Below are positions 11,308-23,713 of a DNA stretch of 64,000 nt, in pieces. The stretch comes from Lolium rigidum (taxonomy: Eukaryota > Streptophyta > Magnoliopsida > Poales > Poaceae). The notes below the pieces were generated by a model. The model did no database searches, was not told the DNA's origin, and was given only the letters and a program-made list of their open reading frames with translations. Location of the stretch: NCBI RefSeq assembly GCF_022539505.1, contig NW_025901020.1:20567-84566 (forward strand). Direction: 5' to 3'. The translations under genes were made by a program, and so were the position numbers. Numbering within the stretch: the stretch's first letter is position 1; every line of letters begins with the position of its first letter.

Positions 11308-12372
11308 GTGTTTTCGCCACCCAAGATCAGCATAGCAACATGAAGATGGATACTGATACCATCTATTATGAGGTAGTATTACGTTTTGTCATATATAAAT
11401 TAGACTAAATGGTATCATTACAGAAGTGAGTTCCCTTGAGGAACTCCCTTCCTCCCTGTACGATTTTAATAATACCTCTGGCCTGAATTACTTGATGCAG
11501 ATCAGAGGCAAAGCAAGGCCAATCAAGCGCTTGGTCCGCGCAAGTAAATGGGGCTGGAGGGAGTATATTCGATCTTTGATTTGATAACTTACTGTGTACT
11601 CGTTGAAGATCAATTTGTTTTTCTTTCTTCTAGGTAAGAATTTTTAGCGCTAGAAGAGATAATACGCTCGCTTTTTCTGAAGAACAGCTCATGAATTCGT
11701 CTGGGATAAAAATCTAAGAAGCTCCATGCAATACATATCAAATCTAATGAAAAAATATGATATGAAATATTAACTAAGAAATGAGTGAGAAGAGGTAAAA
11801 TTGCATAAATGGATGTACCTGTCTAGCAGCCAGGGTCTCAGGCTCTCAGATGAAGATCACACGTACAGTCCGTCTCTCTGAGACGTTCCTGAATACTAAT
11901 CCCAAACAAACAAGAACGGCAACCCCTGAAACACAGCTATCTGCTACAGGGAAGGAGGATGGAGGCAAACAAGAAATTAACCCCAAGCAAGAGCAGAGCT
12001 GAAGAACAATGCGAGGTCGAAGGCGAGACTGAAGAGATAGGGAAAGGAGAGAATAAAGGATGGTTGGTGCCGGCACATATATATGATGAACAAATAAAAA
12101 CGGTAGTAACGCAGGGTTTAAACACCATAATTGAGGAGGCAGAGGGTCGAATTTTATACTACCACAATAATTATGAAGCTGCCGACGGTTTCTTTTCAAT
12201 CGGTATGGAGAGCAGTCTGCAGGAACGGAAGGGGAGGCGTTGCTCTGAATGTGGGCCGGGTCCACATGCGAGTAGATGAAGCCTAGGCACGCATGGAGCA
12301 ACCCCACGTCACTGCCTGCGCGCCATCCGCACAACGGCGTTGCCGGCGCCGGCGCCGGCGCAAAAAGGCATC
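11308..12372. other. Intergenic, no gene seen
   Basis: No recognisable gene. A 106-codon frame at 11959-12279 has charged low-complexity content and no known motif; I do not count it as a gene. A short hairpin GAGTTCCC/GGGAACTC-like sequence lies near 11429-11448. Confidence 0.45.
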
Positions 12373-12377
12373 ACTTT

Positions 12378-12461
12378 TGTTAAGCTTCATGCACTAGCCA
12401 CTTGAACCAAAAGTTCGAACTGATGTAAAGAGCTAGACAATCTACTTTATACACGTCAACA
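12378..12461 (-). repeat. TRIM-like LTR, left arm
   Basis: 84 bp. On the minus strand it runs from TGTTGACGTG to GCATGAAGCTTAACA, and a run of G precedes it as a polypurine tract. Confidence 0.75.
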
Positions 12462-12647
12462 CCCCCTCTCACGTGTGACGGGGAGACGAGAAAATAAGTC
12501 AACACGTGTAGAGAGACAAAGAGGCAGCGGAAGGCCGGAACCACACGGCATGAGAGGCAGCAGAAGGCCGGGACCACACGGCAGGAGGCTGCGGGGAGAG
12601 GAGATAATTTTTAGAATAAACTGGGAAGATTTGAACTTGAGACCTGA

Positions 12648-12710
12648 GGGGCTCTGATACCATGTTAAGCTTCATGCACTGCATGAAGCTTAACATGGTA
12701 TCAGAGCCCC
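12648..12710. repeat. Perfect 31-bp palindrome at the dimer centre
   Basis: Arms 12648-12678 and 12680-12710 are exact reverse complements around a single C (12679). Each arm holds the last 16 bp of an LTR and the adjoining tRNA-Met primer site. Confidence 0.95.
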
Positions 12711-12868
12711 AGGTCTCGAGTTCAAATCCTGTCTTTCACATGGTTTTCGTAATTAAGCCTAAAAATTGTTGTTGCCCCCCTCTTTAGCCACCGCTGATGC
12801 TCTGTTTCGGTGTGCTCTTCTTCTTTCACGTGTTGACTTTCTCTTCTCCCGTCACACGCGAGTGGGGG

Positions 12869-12953
12869 TGTTGTGAAATGTATATGTGGATTGCCTAGCC
12901 CTTTCCATCAGTTCTGACTTTTGGTCCAAGTGGCTAGTGCATGAAGCTTAACA
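12869..12953 (+). repeat. TRIM-like LTR, right arm
   Basis: 85 bp from TGTTGTGAAATG to GCATGAAGCTTAACA, preceded by GAGTGGGGG. It is clearly homologous to the left-arm LTR. Confidence 0.75.
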
Positions 12954-12958
12954 ACTTT

Positions 12959-13860
12959 CACAGGATTTTAAATCCTCACGGAATCGACGAAAATTAGCAA
13001 CCAGCACGAAAACAACGTTGCTAGCGTTACACCTCCGGTATCTTGGCCGGCGCAAACCGCATGTGGAGCTAAGCACCGATGAGGCAAGCTGTAGGCAGAG
13101 GCCGCACCACACTCCGCAGTTCCATTGTTTTCACAAATCCGGCCGAAATAGAACTAAAAAAACGCTAAGATTGTGGCATACCTATCTACCTTCGTTGTTC
13201 ATCTGGAAGTGGGAGTCCGAAGTCGGCATCGAACGCGGAGGAATAATGGCGGCGCATGCGAACGGGAAGGAAGAAGATGGACCTTTTTTTTCCTAGACCA
13301 GTACGTGAGTACATCTCAATTCTCAAGCCTAAAGTGCATGGGCCCTTAAACTGTTTCGGGTCCAAGTTATATGGTGTGGCCTAACTCAATTTTGAGAGTA
13401 GCAGCCCTAGAATGAGAATAGGCCGATAGAACAAGAAAAGGCTTTTTTAAGGGAATCAATGCTTGTTCGGGAATGCAGTGGCTGTTCATGATCAGTAAAA
13501 ACGTTTTGGTTCGTCAGATCATTCAATTGGACGGCTCATAAGCTGAAATCGCTGTGGAGAGATCTTGATGGTTCCATTATACTGTTAACTACTGTTAACT
13601 AATATCTTGATAGACATACGAGTGGTTAGTTGCCAAAGCCAATGCAGTAATTAAACGGACCTACTAAATCTTATCAATCCATGTCCCTGAACCTCTCATG
13701 AAACATGCATGGAAATCTATAACCCCGACGAACAGCTGCATGTTAGCTTAAATCTCTTAACCGGCCAGCTGACTAAAACGGGGATGCACTTGCACGGCTG
13801 GCCGAAGGATGCCGTGGCATATACGATATACCCTGTAGGTCCGTCACTGTGCGGGGTTCA
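12959..13860. other. Intergenic, no gene seen
   Basis: Mixed low-copy sequence. A 92-codon frame (13018-13296) and a short frame beginning MEIYNPDEQLHVS (13709) show no family I recognise. The boundary with the Athila-like element to the right is not sharp. Confidence 0.4.
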
Positions 13861-16140
13861 TATTTCTATTTATCTTTGTTTGTTTTTTGTTTTTCCTATG
13901 CATGCTTGCTGTAGTATGTTAATTTTATTTTTGTTGACTCTCTGATTTCTAAATGAAGTACCAAGTTTTTACCCATTTGGGTGTTAAAACCTGCAAAACA
14001 AAAGTAAGAGTTGATGTTTTCTGTGCTGCACTTTTTAGTGCACGATTTTTATGTTTTTTGGTAACTCCTAAAATCACGAAAAGTTCACAGTGGTCACAAC
14101 TTTTCATCCTATATATGCACAAAATTGGCAAAAATTCCTGACATGTCTAAGTGGCCGAGAAATTTCAGTTTTGCTGAGATTCTATCTTGTTATGTTTGCT
14201 CTATTCTTTTGAGTTCCAAACTGATTTTTTATTGAATCTTTTGAATTGAGGAGAATGAGTAGAACTTCATGTGCTCTCTGGTACATAAATAAAATATTTT
14301 ATATTTTAAAATAATAACCATTGTTCTTGTACCCTAATATCACCCCATAGAAAAGAATAGGAAGAAAATTTTGTGTTGAAGTTTTTTCACAGGGATTGGA
14401 AGAACACCACACCAAGAGAAATCCAAGAATGATGAAAATCATAAGCTTGGGTATGCCCAAGGAACCCCACTGGACTCATATTAAATCTCTCGATTTGCAC
14501 ACTTCTAAGCTTTGTTTTTTGAGCAACATTGAATTCTCGCAAAAACTTGGAGCATCCTTTATTAGTTTTGTGTCTAGTTTTTCTTTCAAATAAATATTAT
14601 CATCATGATAAATGCCTTGCATTCTTACTAAAGAGCTACTGAAACAAATTATCATGTTCTTTAATGCCTCCATGAAAGTGACTTGCATGTTATAAAAAGA
14701 TGAAGAGGGATGCATTAAAGGCTGAAATTTATATTGTGCATAGTACTATTAGTTTCAAATGCTTTATTGAGTGATAATTTGCTATGTGCCTTACTGAGTG
14801 TTGCTTCTCACTAGTATACATAGATGTATAATTTTAAGAATCATTGTTTTAGAATGAATGAATAGCTCTATGAATACAATTGCATGTTTTTAGACCTCTT
14901 CCTAGCCAAAAGAATTGAATTTTTACACAATCATAGACTTGTTTCCAAGCTCAACTCAAACCCAGTGTCTATCATACCTACCTATATAGCACTTTCTATT
15001 CCAAGTATAGTGTGTGTGTGTGTGTGTTTTTCCTCCAACCTTTTCAAAATATTCTTTTTGTGTAATTTAAAGCTCATAAGAAAGTAAGGTTTGGTAGGAA
15101 AATACCACTATGCATGTTGTTGGTTTGACTGATTATAAGTAATGAGCTAGACCGTAACCATGTTTACTGGGGAAGTCTTTCAACATTGCACTATCGGGGT
15201 ATTGCACCTTGCGTTGATCATCATTTATTTTGTTTTGTTGATGGCTATCTCTTGTGGAATGAATGGATGTTATTTTAAGCAAGTATGCATATATTGTTAG
15301 AGAAGAGCAATGTGCCTCTAACCTAAGCCATGCTTAATCATGTTAAAAGTTTCAACAACGAGCATCCTCAATAGAGATTTGTGAAAAAAGAAAAAGAAAG
15401 AAAAAACAGTATGAGAAAAAAAGTAAGAGAGAGTTAGAGAGGATGATCAACGTCTATTTTTCATCTTGTCCTGGTATGGATGGCCTATAGTTGAGATACC
15501 CATCTCCTTTGGTCCTTTGTACAGGTGGCATGAAGGTACCCCATTGCGATACTTGGTTGAAACATGTATGTTGAAAAGTCTTGGTAACCTGAAGTTGAGA
15601 AACAAGAGGTGTAGTCCTTAGCATTCAAGAAAATGAGGCAACATTTACTCATAAGAGGCCAAACTCATGACATATAGATATCTTCATACATGAGATACTT
15701 GGTACCCCATCCTTATTACTATTGTTGACATGAATTGTATAGCTCAAAACCATGTTTTATTCTCTCGCCTTTTTTATTTTGTTGGAGGTTTAGCACATAC
15801 ATTCCATGCTTACTTTCTTTTGTCCAAGAGTCAAAAGAAATATTCATGAAAAGAGAGGACAAAGATTCTTCCAACAATTCTATAGGATTCTCCTAAAGCA
15901 TGCTTTATTATTCATACTACTTATCATTCATGTTTCTTACAATGCTATTTACTATTATGCATGCTTTGTAGAATGTAAGAGCTATCACTTTATTAGTTCA
16001 TATTACTTATTTTTCATTCTTTATTGACTGAACCTTGTAAGATTTTGCATGATTACATTGAAGAGATGCAATAAACTCCAAAGTACATCTTAGTTTTATC
16101 ACCTTTATGCTCGAGGACGAGCATAGGTTAAGCTCTGGGA
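13861..16140 (+). mobile_element. Element A: 3' internal part of an Athila-like retrotransposon
   Basis: Non-coding, AT-rich DNA that ends in a purine-rich tract beside an LTR start (GTTAAGCTCTGGGA, then TGTTGATGCATG at 16141). It shares landmarks with elements M, P and G: an AAGCTTGGG-TATGCCC motif (14443-14460), the GTCCTGGTATGGATG stretch near 15468, and the conserved block at 15514-15566. No coding frame remains, and the 5' part of the element is missing or lies beyond an unclear left break near 13861. It is more diverged than M and P, so it is probably older. M inserted into its 3' LTR. Confidence 0.65.
15010..15027 (+). repeat. (GT)9 microsatellite
   Basis: Nine GT units inside the non-coding part of element A. 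Confidence 0.95.
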
Positions 16141-16344
16141 TGTTGATGCATGTAAAATGCATACATAAACTTTGCACTTTATTGCAACATATTACCACAT
16201 GTTTGCATCTTATATAACGCCATTCCCATGTTTTATGATGTTTTAGGAGATTTTCTAAACAATCCCCCCTCCTCCGGTTCTTATTCTGTTTTGCAGGAAA
16301 CGCCACTTTTTAGTGTTTTTGACATTACAGGAGCTGCGAGATTC
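16141..16344 (+). repeat. 3' LTR of element A, left part
   Basis: Begins TGTTGATGCATG after a purine tract and is cut at 16344 by element M. It resumes after the M target duplication at 29650. Confidence 0.6.
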
Positions 16345-17803
16345 TGATGTCTACGGGAGCTTCTATTCTTGTAGACAGTGTTGGGCCTCCAAGAGCAGAG
16401 GTTTGTAGAACAGCAGCAAGTTTCCCTTAAGTGGATCACCCAAGGTTTATCGAACTCAGGGAGGAAGAGGTCAAAGATATCCCTCTCATGCAACCCTGCA
16501 ACCACAAAGCAAGAAGTCTCTTGTGTCCCCAACACACCTAATAGGTGCACTAGTTCGGCGAAGAGATAGTGAAATACAGGTGGTATGAATAAGTATGAGC
16601 AGTAGTAACGAAGCAGTAGTAACGCAGTAAAACAGTAAACAAGCAGCGATAGCAGTATTTAGGAACAAGGCTTAGGGATTACACTTTCACTAGTGGACAC
16701 TCTCAACATTGATCGCATAATAAATAACTCTTTCTCATATGTGCTACATACACTCTTTTGTTGGATGATGAACACATTGCGTAGGATTACACGAACCCTC
16801 AATGCCGGAGTTAACAAGCTCCACAATTCAATGTTCATATTTAAATAACCTTAGAGCATAATAGATCATTGCAAAATAAACCAAGAACTAACATAGTGCA
16901 CACACTGTCCACATTACACTATGAAGGAGGAATAGATCACATCAATACTATCATAATGATAATTAACTCCACAATCTACGAGAGATCATGATCATAGCCC
17001 ACGACAAGAACCACACGGTGCACACACTAGTCACCTTTACACCATGCAGGAGGAATAGACTACTTTAATAACATCACATGAGTAGCACACAACTAGTAGC
17101 GATACAAAGCTCATCATATGGATCTCAATCATGTAAAGTAGCTCATGAGATCATTGTATTGAAGTACATAGGAGAGAGATTAACCACATAGCTACCGGTA
17201 CAGCCCCGAGCCTCGATGGAGAACTACTCCCTCCTCATGGGAGACAAAGCAGCGTTGATGAAGATGGCGGTGGTGTTGATGGAGAAGCCTTCCGGGGCAC
17301 TTCCCCGTCCCGGCGGCGTGCCGGAACAGAACTCCTGTCCCCCGGATCTTGGCTTCGCGATGGCGGCGGCTCTGGAAGGTTTCTCGTACCGTGGCTTTTC
17401 CGTCTCGAGGTTTTAGGTCTGGGACCTTTATATAGGCGAAGAGGCGGCGTCAGAAGGTCGAAGGGGCGACGACACCATAGGGCCGCGCGGCCAGGGGGTG
17501 GGCCGCGCCACCCTATCATCTGGGGGCCCTGTGGCCCCCCTCTGGCGACTCTCGGGTGTTCTGGATGCTTCCGGGGATTCTAAGATCTTTGGCGTTGATT
17601 TCGTCCGATTCCGAGAATATTTCCTTACTAGGATTTCTGAAACCAAAAACAAGCAGAACAAAGAATCGGCACTTCGGCATCTTGTTAATAGGTTAGTTCC
17701 GGAAAACGCATAAATATGACATAAAGTATGCATAAAACATGTAGATATCATCAATAATGTGGCATGGAACATAAGAAATTATCGATACGTCGGAGACGTA
17801 TCA
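16345..17803 (-). repeat. 3' LTR of element M
   Basis: 1459 bp, TG...CA on both strands. It contains a TATATAAA box on the minus strand (17427-17434). A purine-rich AAGCTTGGGGATGC tract adjoins it at 17804-17820. Confidence 0.92.
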
Positions 17804-18468
17804 GCATCCCCAAGCTTAGTTCCTGCTCGTCCCGAGCAGTGTAAACAATAACAAAGATAATTTCTGGAGTGACATGCCATCATAACCTTGATCATACTAT
17901 TGTAAGAATATGTAATGAATGCAGCGATCAAAACAATGGTAATGACATGAGTAAACAACTGAATCATAAAGCAAGGACTTTTCATGAATAGTACTTCAAG
18001 ACAAGCATCAATGAGTCTTGCATAAGAGTTAACTCATAAAGCAATAATTCAAAGTAAAGGTATTGAAGCAACACAAAGAAAGATTAAGTTTCAGCGGTTG
18101 CTTTCAACTTATAACATGTATATCTCATGGATATTGTCAACATAGAGTAATATAACCAGTGCAATATGCAAGTATGTAGGAATCAATGCACAGTTCACAC
18201 AAGTGTTTGCTTCTTGAGGTGGAGAGAGATAGGTGAACTGACTCAACATAAAAGTAATAGAAAGGTCCTTCAAAGAGGAAAGCATCGATTGCTATATTTG
18301 TGCTAGAGCTTTTATTTTGAAAACATGAAACAATTTTGTCAACGGTAGTAATAAAGCATATGAGTTATGTAAATTATATCTTACAAGTTGCAAGCCTCAT
18401 GCATAGTATACTAATAGTGCCCGCACCTTGTCCTAATTAGCTTGGACTACCTGGATCATCGCAATACA

Positions 18469-18521
18469 CATGTTTTAACCAAGTGTCACAAAGGGGTACC
18501 TCCATGCCGCCTGTACAAAGG
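18469..18521 (-). other. Conserved non-coding block, copy in M
   Basis: Minus-strand copy of the roughly 53-bp block that runs from CCTTTGTACAGGCGGCATG to the TTGGTTnAAACATG segment. The same block is found in A, P and G. Confidence 0.8.
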
Positions 18522-19654
18522 TCTAAGGAGAAAGCTCGCATTTTGGATTTCTCGCTTTTGATTATTCTCAACTTAGACATCCATACCGGACAACATGGAC
18601 AACATGATAATGGACTCCTCTTTAATGCATAAGCATGTGGCAACAATTAGTGTTCTCATATGAGATTGAGGATATATGTCCAAAACTGAAACTTCCACCA
18701 TGATTCATGGCTTTAGTTAGCAGCCCAATGTTCTTCTCTAACAATATGCATGCTCTAACCATTAAAGTGGTTGATCTCTCTTACTTCAGACAAGACGGAC
18801 ATGCATAGCAACTCACATGATATTCAACAAAGAGTAGATGGCGTCCCCAGGAACATGGTTATCGCACAACAAGCAACTTAATAAGAGATAAAGTGCATAA
18901 GTACATATTCAATACCACAATAGTTTTTAGGCTATTTTGTCCCATGAGCTATATATTGTAAAGGCGAATGATGGAAATTTAAAGGTAGCACTCAAGCAAT
19001 TTACTTTGGAATGGCGGAGAAATACCATGTAGTAGGTAGGTATGGTGGACACAAATGGCATAGTGGTTGGCTCAAGGATTTTGGATGCATGAGAAGTATT
19101 CCCTCTCGATACAAGGTTTAGGCTATCAAGGTTATTTGAAACAAACACAAGGATGAACCGGTGCAGCAAAACTCACATAAAAGACATATTGTAAACATTA
19201 TAAGACTCTACACCGTCTTCCTTGTTGTTCAAAACTCAATACTAGAAATTATCTAGACTTTAGAGAGACCAATTATGCAAACCAAATTTTAGCAAGCTCT
19301 ATGTATTTCTTCATTAATAGGTGCAAAGTATATGATGCAAGAGCTTAAACATGAGCACAACAATTGCCAAGTATCAAATTATTCAAGACATTTTACCAAT
19401 TACTACATGTAGCATTTTACGTTTCCAACCATATAACAATTAACGAAGCAGTTTCAACCTTCGCCATGAAAAATAAAAGCTAAGAACACATGTGTTCATA
19501 TGAACCAGCGGAGCGTGTCTCTCTCCCACACAAGCATTTATTCAAACAAAAACAAAAACAAAAGCACACAGACGCTCCAAGTAAAGTACATAAGATGTGG
19601 CCGAATAAAAATATAGTTTCAAGAGAAGGAACCTGATAATTTGTCGATGAAGAA

Positions 19655-19675
19655 GGGGATGCCTTGGGCATCCCC
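19655..19675 (-). other. Conserved hairpin, copy in M
   Basis: Arms GGGGATGCC and GGCATCCCC form a perfect 9-bp stem on the minus strand around a CAA loop. The same hairpin occurs in P and G, and a weaker version in A. Confidence 0.85.
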
Positions 19676-20372
19676 AAGCTTAGATGCTTGAGTCTTCTTG
19701 AAATATGCAGGGATGAACCACGGGGGCATCCCCAAGCTTAGACTTCTCACTCTTCTTGATCATAGTATATCATCCTCCTCTCTTGACCCTTGAAAACTTC
19801 CTCCACACCAAACTCGAAACAACTCATTAGAGGGTTAGTGCACAATAAAAATTCACATGTTCAGAGGTGACACAATAATTCTTAACACTTCTGGACATTG
19901 CATAAAGCTACTGTACATTAATGGAACAAAGTAATTCATCCACCATAGCAAAAGAGGCAATGCGAAATAAAAGAAGAATCTGTCAAAACAGAACAGTCCG
20001 TAAAGACGGATTTTATCGAGGCACCAGACTTGCTCAAATGAAAATGCCCAAATTTAATGAAAGTTGCGTACATATCTGAGGATCACTCACGTAAATTGGC
20101 ATAATTTTCTGAGTTACCTACAGAGAATTAGGCCCAGATTCGTGACAGCAAAGAAATCTGAAACTGCGCAGTAATCCAAATCTAGTATTCACTTTACTAT
20201 CAAAGACTTTACTTGGCACAACAAAGCACAAAACTAAGATAAGGAGAGGTTGCTACAGTAGTAAACAACTTCCAAGACACAAATATAAAACAAAGTACTG
20301 TAGCAAAATAACACATGGGTTATCTCCCAAGAAGTTCTTTCTTTATAGCCGTTAAGATGGGCTCAGCTAGCT

Positions 20373-21110
20373 TTAATGATGCACTCGCAAGAGATAGTAT
20401 TTGAAGCAAAAGAGAGCATCAAGAGGCAAATTCAAAACACATTTAAGTCTAACATGCTTCCTATGCATAGGAATCTTGTAAATAAACAAGTTCATGAAGA
20501 GCAAAGTAACAAGCATAGGAAGATAGAACAAGTGTAGCTTCAAAAATTTCAGCATATAGAGAGGTGTTTTAGTAACATGAAAATTTCTACAACCATATTT
20601 TCCTCTCTCATAATAACTTTCAGTAGCATCATGAGCAAACTCAACATTATAACTATCACATAAAGCATTCTTATCATGAGTCTCATGCATAAAATTATTA
20701 CTCTCCACATAAGCATAATCAATTTTATTAGTTGTAGTGGGAGCAAATTCAACAAAGTAGCTATCATTATTATTCTCATCAAGTGTAGGAGGCATAGTAT
20801 AATCACAACAAAATTTACTCTCCATAGTAGGTGGCACCAAAAGACCACTATCATTATAATCATCATAAATAGGAGGCAAAGTATCATCAAAGAAAATTTT
20901 CTCCTCAATGCTTGGGGGACTAAAAAGATCATGAAAACCAGCTTCCCCAAGCTTAGAACTTTCTATATCATTATCAACAATTGTGTTCAAAGCGTTCATA
21001 CCAATATTACTACCAGCATGCAAATAAGATTTCATAGGTTTTTTAATTTTCGCATCAAACAATCCATGTTTTAAATCAGGAAATATAATAAGAAGCTCAT
21101 TCTTGTCCAT
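20373..21110 (-). CDS. Conserved 245-aa protein of element M, unknown function
   Basis: An intact frame on the minus strand that starts about 130 nt after the tRNA-Asp primer site, where gag begins in related element G. The protein begins MDKNELLIIFPDLKHGLFDA, is acidic in the middle (FFDDTLPPIYDDYND), and has a hydrophobic stretch near residues 195-215 (LFYLPMLVTLLFMNLFIYKI), then a basic MHRKHVRLK and a hydrophobic, aromatic tail. I see no gag, zinc-knuckle or enzyme motif. It aligns end to end with the 244-aa frame of element P, with about 32 differences and one single-residue gap. That is more conservation than two idle frames should show. It might be a membrane-associated accessory protein, loosely comparable to the third frame known in some Athila elements; that comparison is inference. 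Confidence 0.75.
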   Translation of the reverse strand: MDKNELLIIFPDLKHGLFDAKIKKPMKSYLHAGSNIGMNALNTIVDNDIESSKLGEAGFHDLFSPPSIEEKIFFDDTLPPIYDDYNDSGLLVPPTMESKFCCDYTMPPTLDENNNDSYFVEFAPTTTNKIDYAYVESNNFMHETHDKNALCDSYNVEFAHDATESYYERGKYGCRNFHVTKTPLYMLKFLKLHLFYLPMLVTLLFMNLFIYKIPMHRKHVRLKCVLNLPLDALFCFKYYLLRVHH

Positions 21111-21240
21111 TATGCCAAACTAGTGTAAACAAGAAACAAAAAGATGCAATTGCAGGATCTAAAGGAAATAGCTTCGAGTACTTACAACGGCGAAAATAGC
21201 TTAGTAGCCGAGATCCGGAGTGTGAGTACCTTTACCTTTC

Positions 21241-21258
21241 CTCCCCGGCAACGGCGCC
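21241..21258 (-). other. Primer binding site (tRNA-Asp type) of M
   Basis: On the minus strand it reads GGCGCCGTTGCCGGGGAG, complementary to the 3' end of tRNA-Asp, the usual Athila primer. About 11 bases separate it from the 5' LTR. Confidence 0.85.
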
Positions 21259-21269
21259 GTAAAATAGCT

Positions 21270-21834
21270 TGATGTCTACGGGAGCTTCTATTCTTGTAGA
21301 CAGTGTTGGGCCTCCAAGAGCAGAGGTTTGTAGAACAGCGGCAAGTTTCCCTTAAGTGGATCACCCAAGGTTTATCGAACTCGGGGAGGAAGAGGTCAAA
21401 GATATCCCTCTCATGCAACCCCGCAACCACAAAGCAAGAAGTCTCTTGTGTCCCCAACACACCTAATAGGTGCACTAGTTCGGCGAAGAGATAGTGAAAT
21501 ACAGGTGGTATGAATAAGTATGAGCAGTAGTAACGCAGCAGTAGTAACGCAGTAAAACAGTAAACAAGCAGGGATAGTAGTATTTAGGAACAAGGCTTAG
21601 GGATTACACTTTCACTAGTGGACACTCTCAACATTGATCGCATAATAAATAACTCTTTCTCATATGTGCTACATACACTCTTTTGTTGGATGATGAACAC
21701 ATTGCGTAGGATTACACGAACCCTCAATGCCGGAGTTAACAAGCTCCACAATTCAATGTTCATATTTAAATAACCTTAGAGCATAATAGATCATTGCAAA
21801 ATAAACCAAGAACTAACATAGTGCACACACTGTC
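21270..21834 (-). repeat. 5' LTR of M, first part
   Basis: 565 bp of the M 5' LTR, interrupted by element P after CTGTC (21830-21834). Confidence 0.92.
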
Positions 21835-23548
21835 TGATACGTCTCCGACGTATCGATAATTTCTTATGTTCCATGCCACATTATTGATGTTATCTACATG
21901 TTTTATGCACAATTTATGTCATATTCGTGCATTTTCTGGAACTAACCTATTAACAAGATGCCGAAGTGCCAGTTCCTGTTTTCTGCTGTTTTTGGTTTCA
22001 GAAATCCTAGTAACGAAATATTCTCGGAATCGGACGAAATCAACGCCCAGGTTCCTATTTTTCCCGGAACCATCCGGAACACCCGAGAGCCGCGGAGGGA
22101 AGCCCCGGGGGCCCCACACCACACCCCGGCGCGGCCGGAAGGGGGCCGCGCTGCCCTATGGTGTGGTGGCCCCGGGCCCCCTCCGAGGCTGCCCTTCCGC
22201 CTATTTAAAGCCTCCGTCGCGAAAACCCTATTACGTTGGACGAAACCCACGTAAACCTTCCGGAGCCGCCGCCATCGCGAAGCCAAGATCCGGGGGACAG
22301 GAGTCTCCGTTCCGGCACGCCGCCGGAACGGGGAAGTGCCCCCGGAAGGCTTCTCCATCGACACCGCTGCCATCTCCACCGCCATCTTCATCACCGCTGC
22401 TGCTCCCATGAGGAGGGAGTAGTTCTCCATCGATGCTCGGGGCTGTACCGGTAGCTATGTGGTTAATCTCTCTCCTATGTGCTTCAATACAATAATCTCA
22501 TGAGCTGCCTTACATGATTGAGATTCATATGATGATGCTTGTAATCTAGATGTCGTTATGCTAGTCAAGTGAATTTTACTTATGTGATCTCCGGAGACTC
22601 CTTGTCCCACGTGTGTAAAGGTGACTAGTGTGTGCACCGTGTGGGTCTCTTAGGCTATATTTCATAGAATACTTATTCACTGTTATGAATGGCGTAGTGA
22701 AGTGCTTATTTATATCTCTTTATGATTGCAATGTGTTTTGTATCACAATTTATCTATGTGCTACTCTAGTGATGTTATTAAAGTAGTTTTATTCCTCCCG
22801 CACGGTGTAATGGTGACAGTGTGTGCATCCGTGTTAGTACTTGGCGTATGCTATGATCATGATCTCTTGTAGATTGTGAAGTTAACTATTGCTATGATAG
22901 TATTGATGTGATCTATTCCTCCTACATAGTGTGAAGGTGACGAGTGTGCATGTCTGTGTTAGTACTTGGTTTAGTCATGTTGATCTTTCATGCACTCTAA
23001 GGTTATTTAAATATGAACATTGAATTGTGGAGCTTGTTAACTCCGGCATTGAGGGTTCGTGTAATCCTACGCAATGTGTTCATCATCCAACAAAAGAGTG
23101 TAGAGTATGCATCTATCTATTCTGTTATGTGATCAAAGTTGAGAGTGTCCACTAGTGAAAGTATGATCCCTAGGCCTTGTTCCTAAATATCGCTATCGCT
23201 GCTTGTTTACTCGTTTTCTTGCGTTACTACTGCTACCATATTACCACCATCAACCACATGCCGGCAAGCTATTTTCCAGCGCCGTTACTACTGCTCATAT
23301 TTATTCATACCACCTGTATTTCACTAACTCTTCGCCGAACTAGTGCACCTATTAGGTGTGTTGGGGACACAAGAGACTTCTTGCTTCGTGGTTGCAGGGT
23401 TGCATGAGAGGGATATCTTTGACCTCTTCCTCCCTGAGTTCGATAAACCTTGGGTGATCCAGTTAAGGGAAACTTGCTGCTGTTCTACAAACCTCTTCTC
23501 TTGGAGACCCAACACTGTCTACAAGAATAGAAGCTCCCGTAGACATCA
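21835..23548 (+). repeat. 5' LTR of element P
   Basis: 1714 bp, TGATACGTCTCC...GTAGACATCA, with a TATTTAAA-like box at 22202-22209. It is about 255 bp longer than the M LTRs, with the extra DNA in the middle of the LTR. Confidence 0.93.
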
Positions 23549-23558
23549 AGCACTTTTC

Positions 23559-23576
23559 TGGCGCCGTTGCCGGGGA
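23559..23576 (+). other. Primer binding site (tRNA-Asp type) of P
   Basis: TGGCGCCGTTGCCGGGGA, a full 18-base match to the expected tRNA-Asp complement, 10 bases after the LTR. Confidence 0.92.
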
Positions 23577-23713
23577 GGAAAGGTAAAAAGGCACTCATAC
23601 TCCGGTTCCAGGTAACAGTACTTTTATGGCGCCATTGTGTTTGTGCTCGAAGCTATTTCCTTTAGATCCTGCAATTGCATCTTTTTGTTTCTTGTTTACA
23701 CTAGTTTGGCATA

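Larger units (their letters stand above)
12378..12953. mobile_element. Inverted dimer of two TRIM-like mini-retrotransposons
   Basis: Two small LTR-type units lie tail to tail. The left unit (minus strand) has an LTR at 12378-12461, a purine tract, about 190 bp of internal DNA and a tRNA-Met primer site (minus TGGTATCAGAGC, 12651-12662). The right unit (plus) has the same primer site at 12696-12707, internal DNA, a GGGGG purine tract and an LTR at 12869-12953. At the centre both units keep only the last 16 bp of a 5' LTR. The outer ends are both the CTTAACA ends of LTRs. The whole 576 bp is flanked by ACTTT at 12373-12377 and 12954-12958, an exact 5-bp duplication. The internal parts of the two arms differ strongly. 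The unit resembles TRIM/SMART elements of grasses: tiny LTRs, tRNA-Met site, no coding capacity. Confidence 0.8.

Noticed and set aside
11959..12279. 106-codon frame starting MEANKKLTPSKSRAEE
   Set aside because: No motif, no codon bias and an equally open frame on the other strand.
13709..13945. Frame starting MEIYNPDEQLHVSLNLL
   Set aside because: It has protein-like text for about 45 codons but no family and no neighbouring exon.
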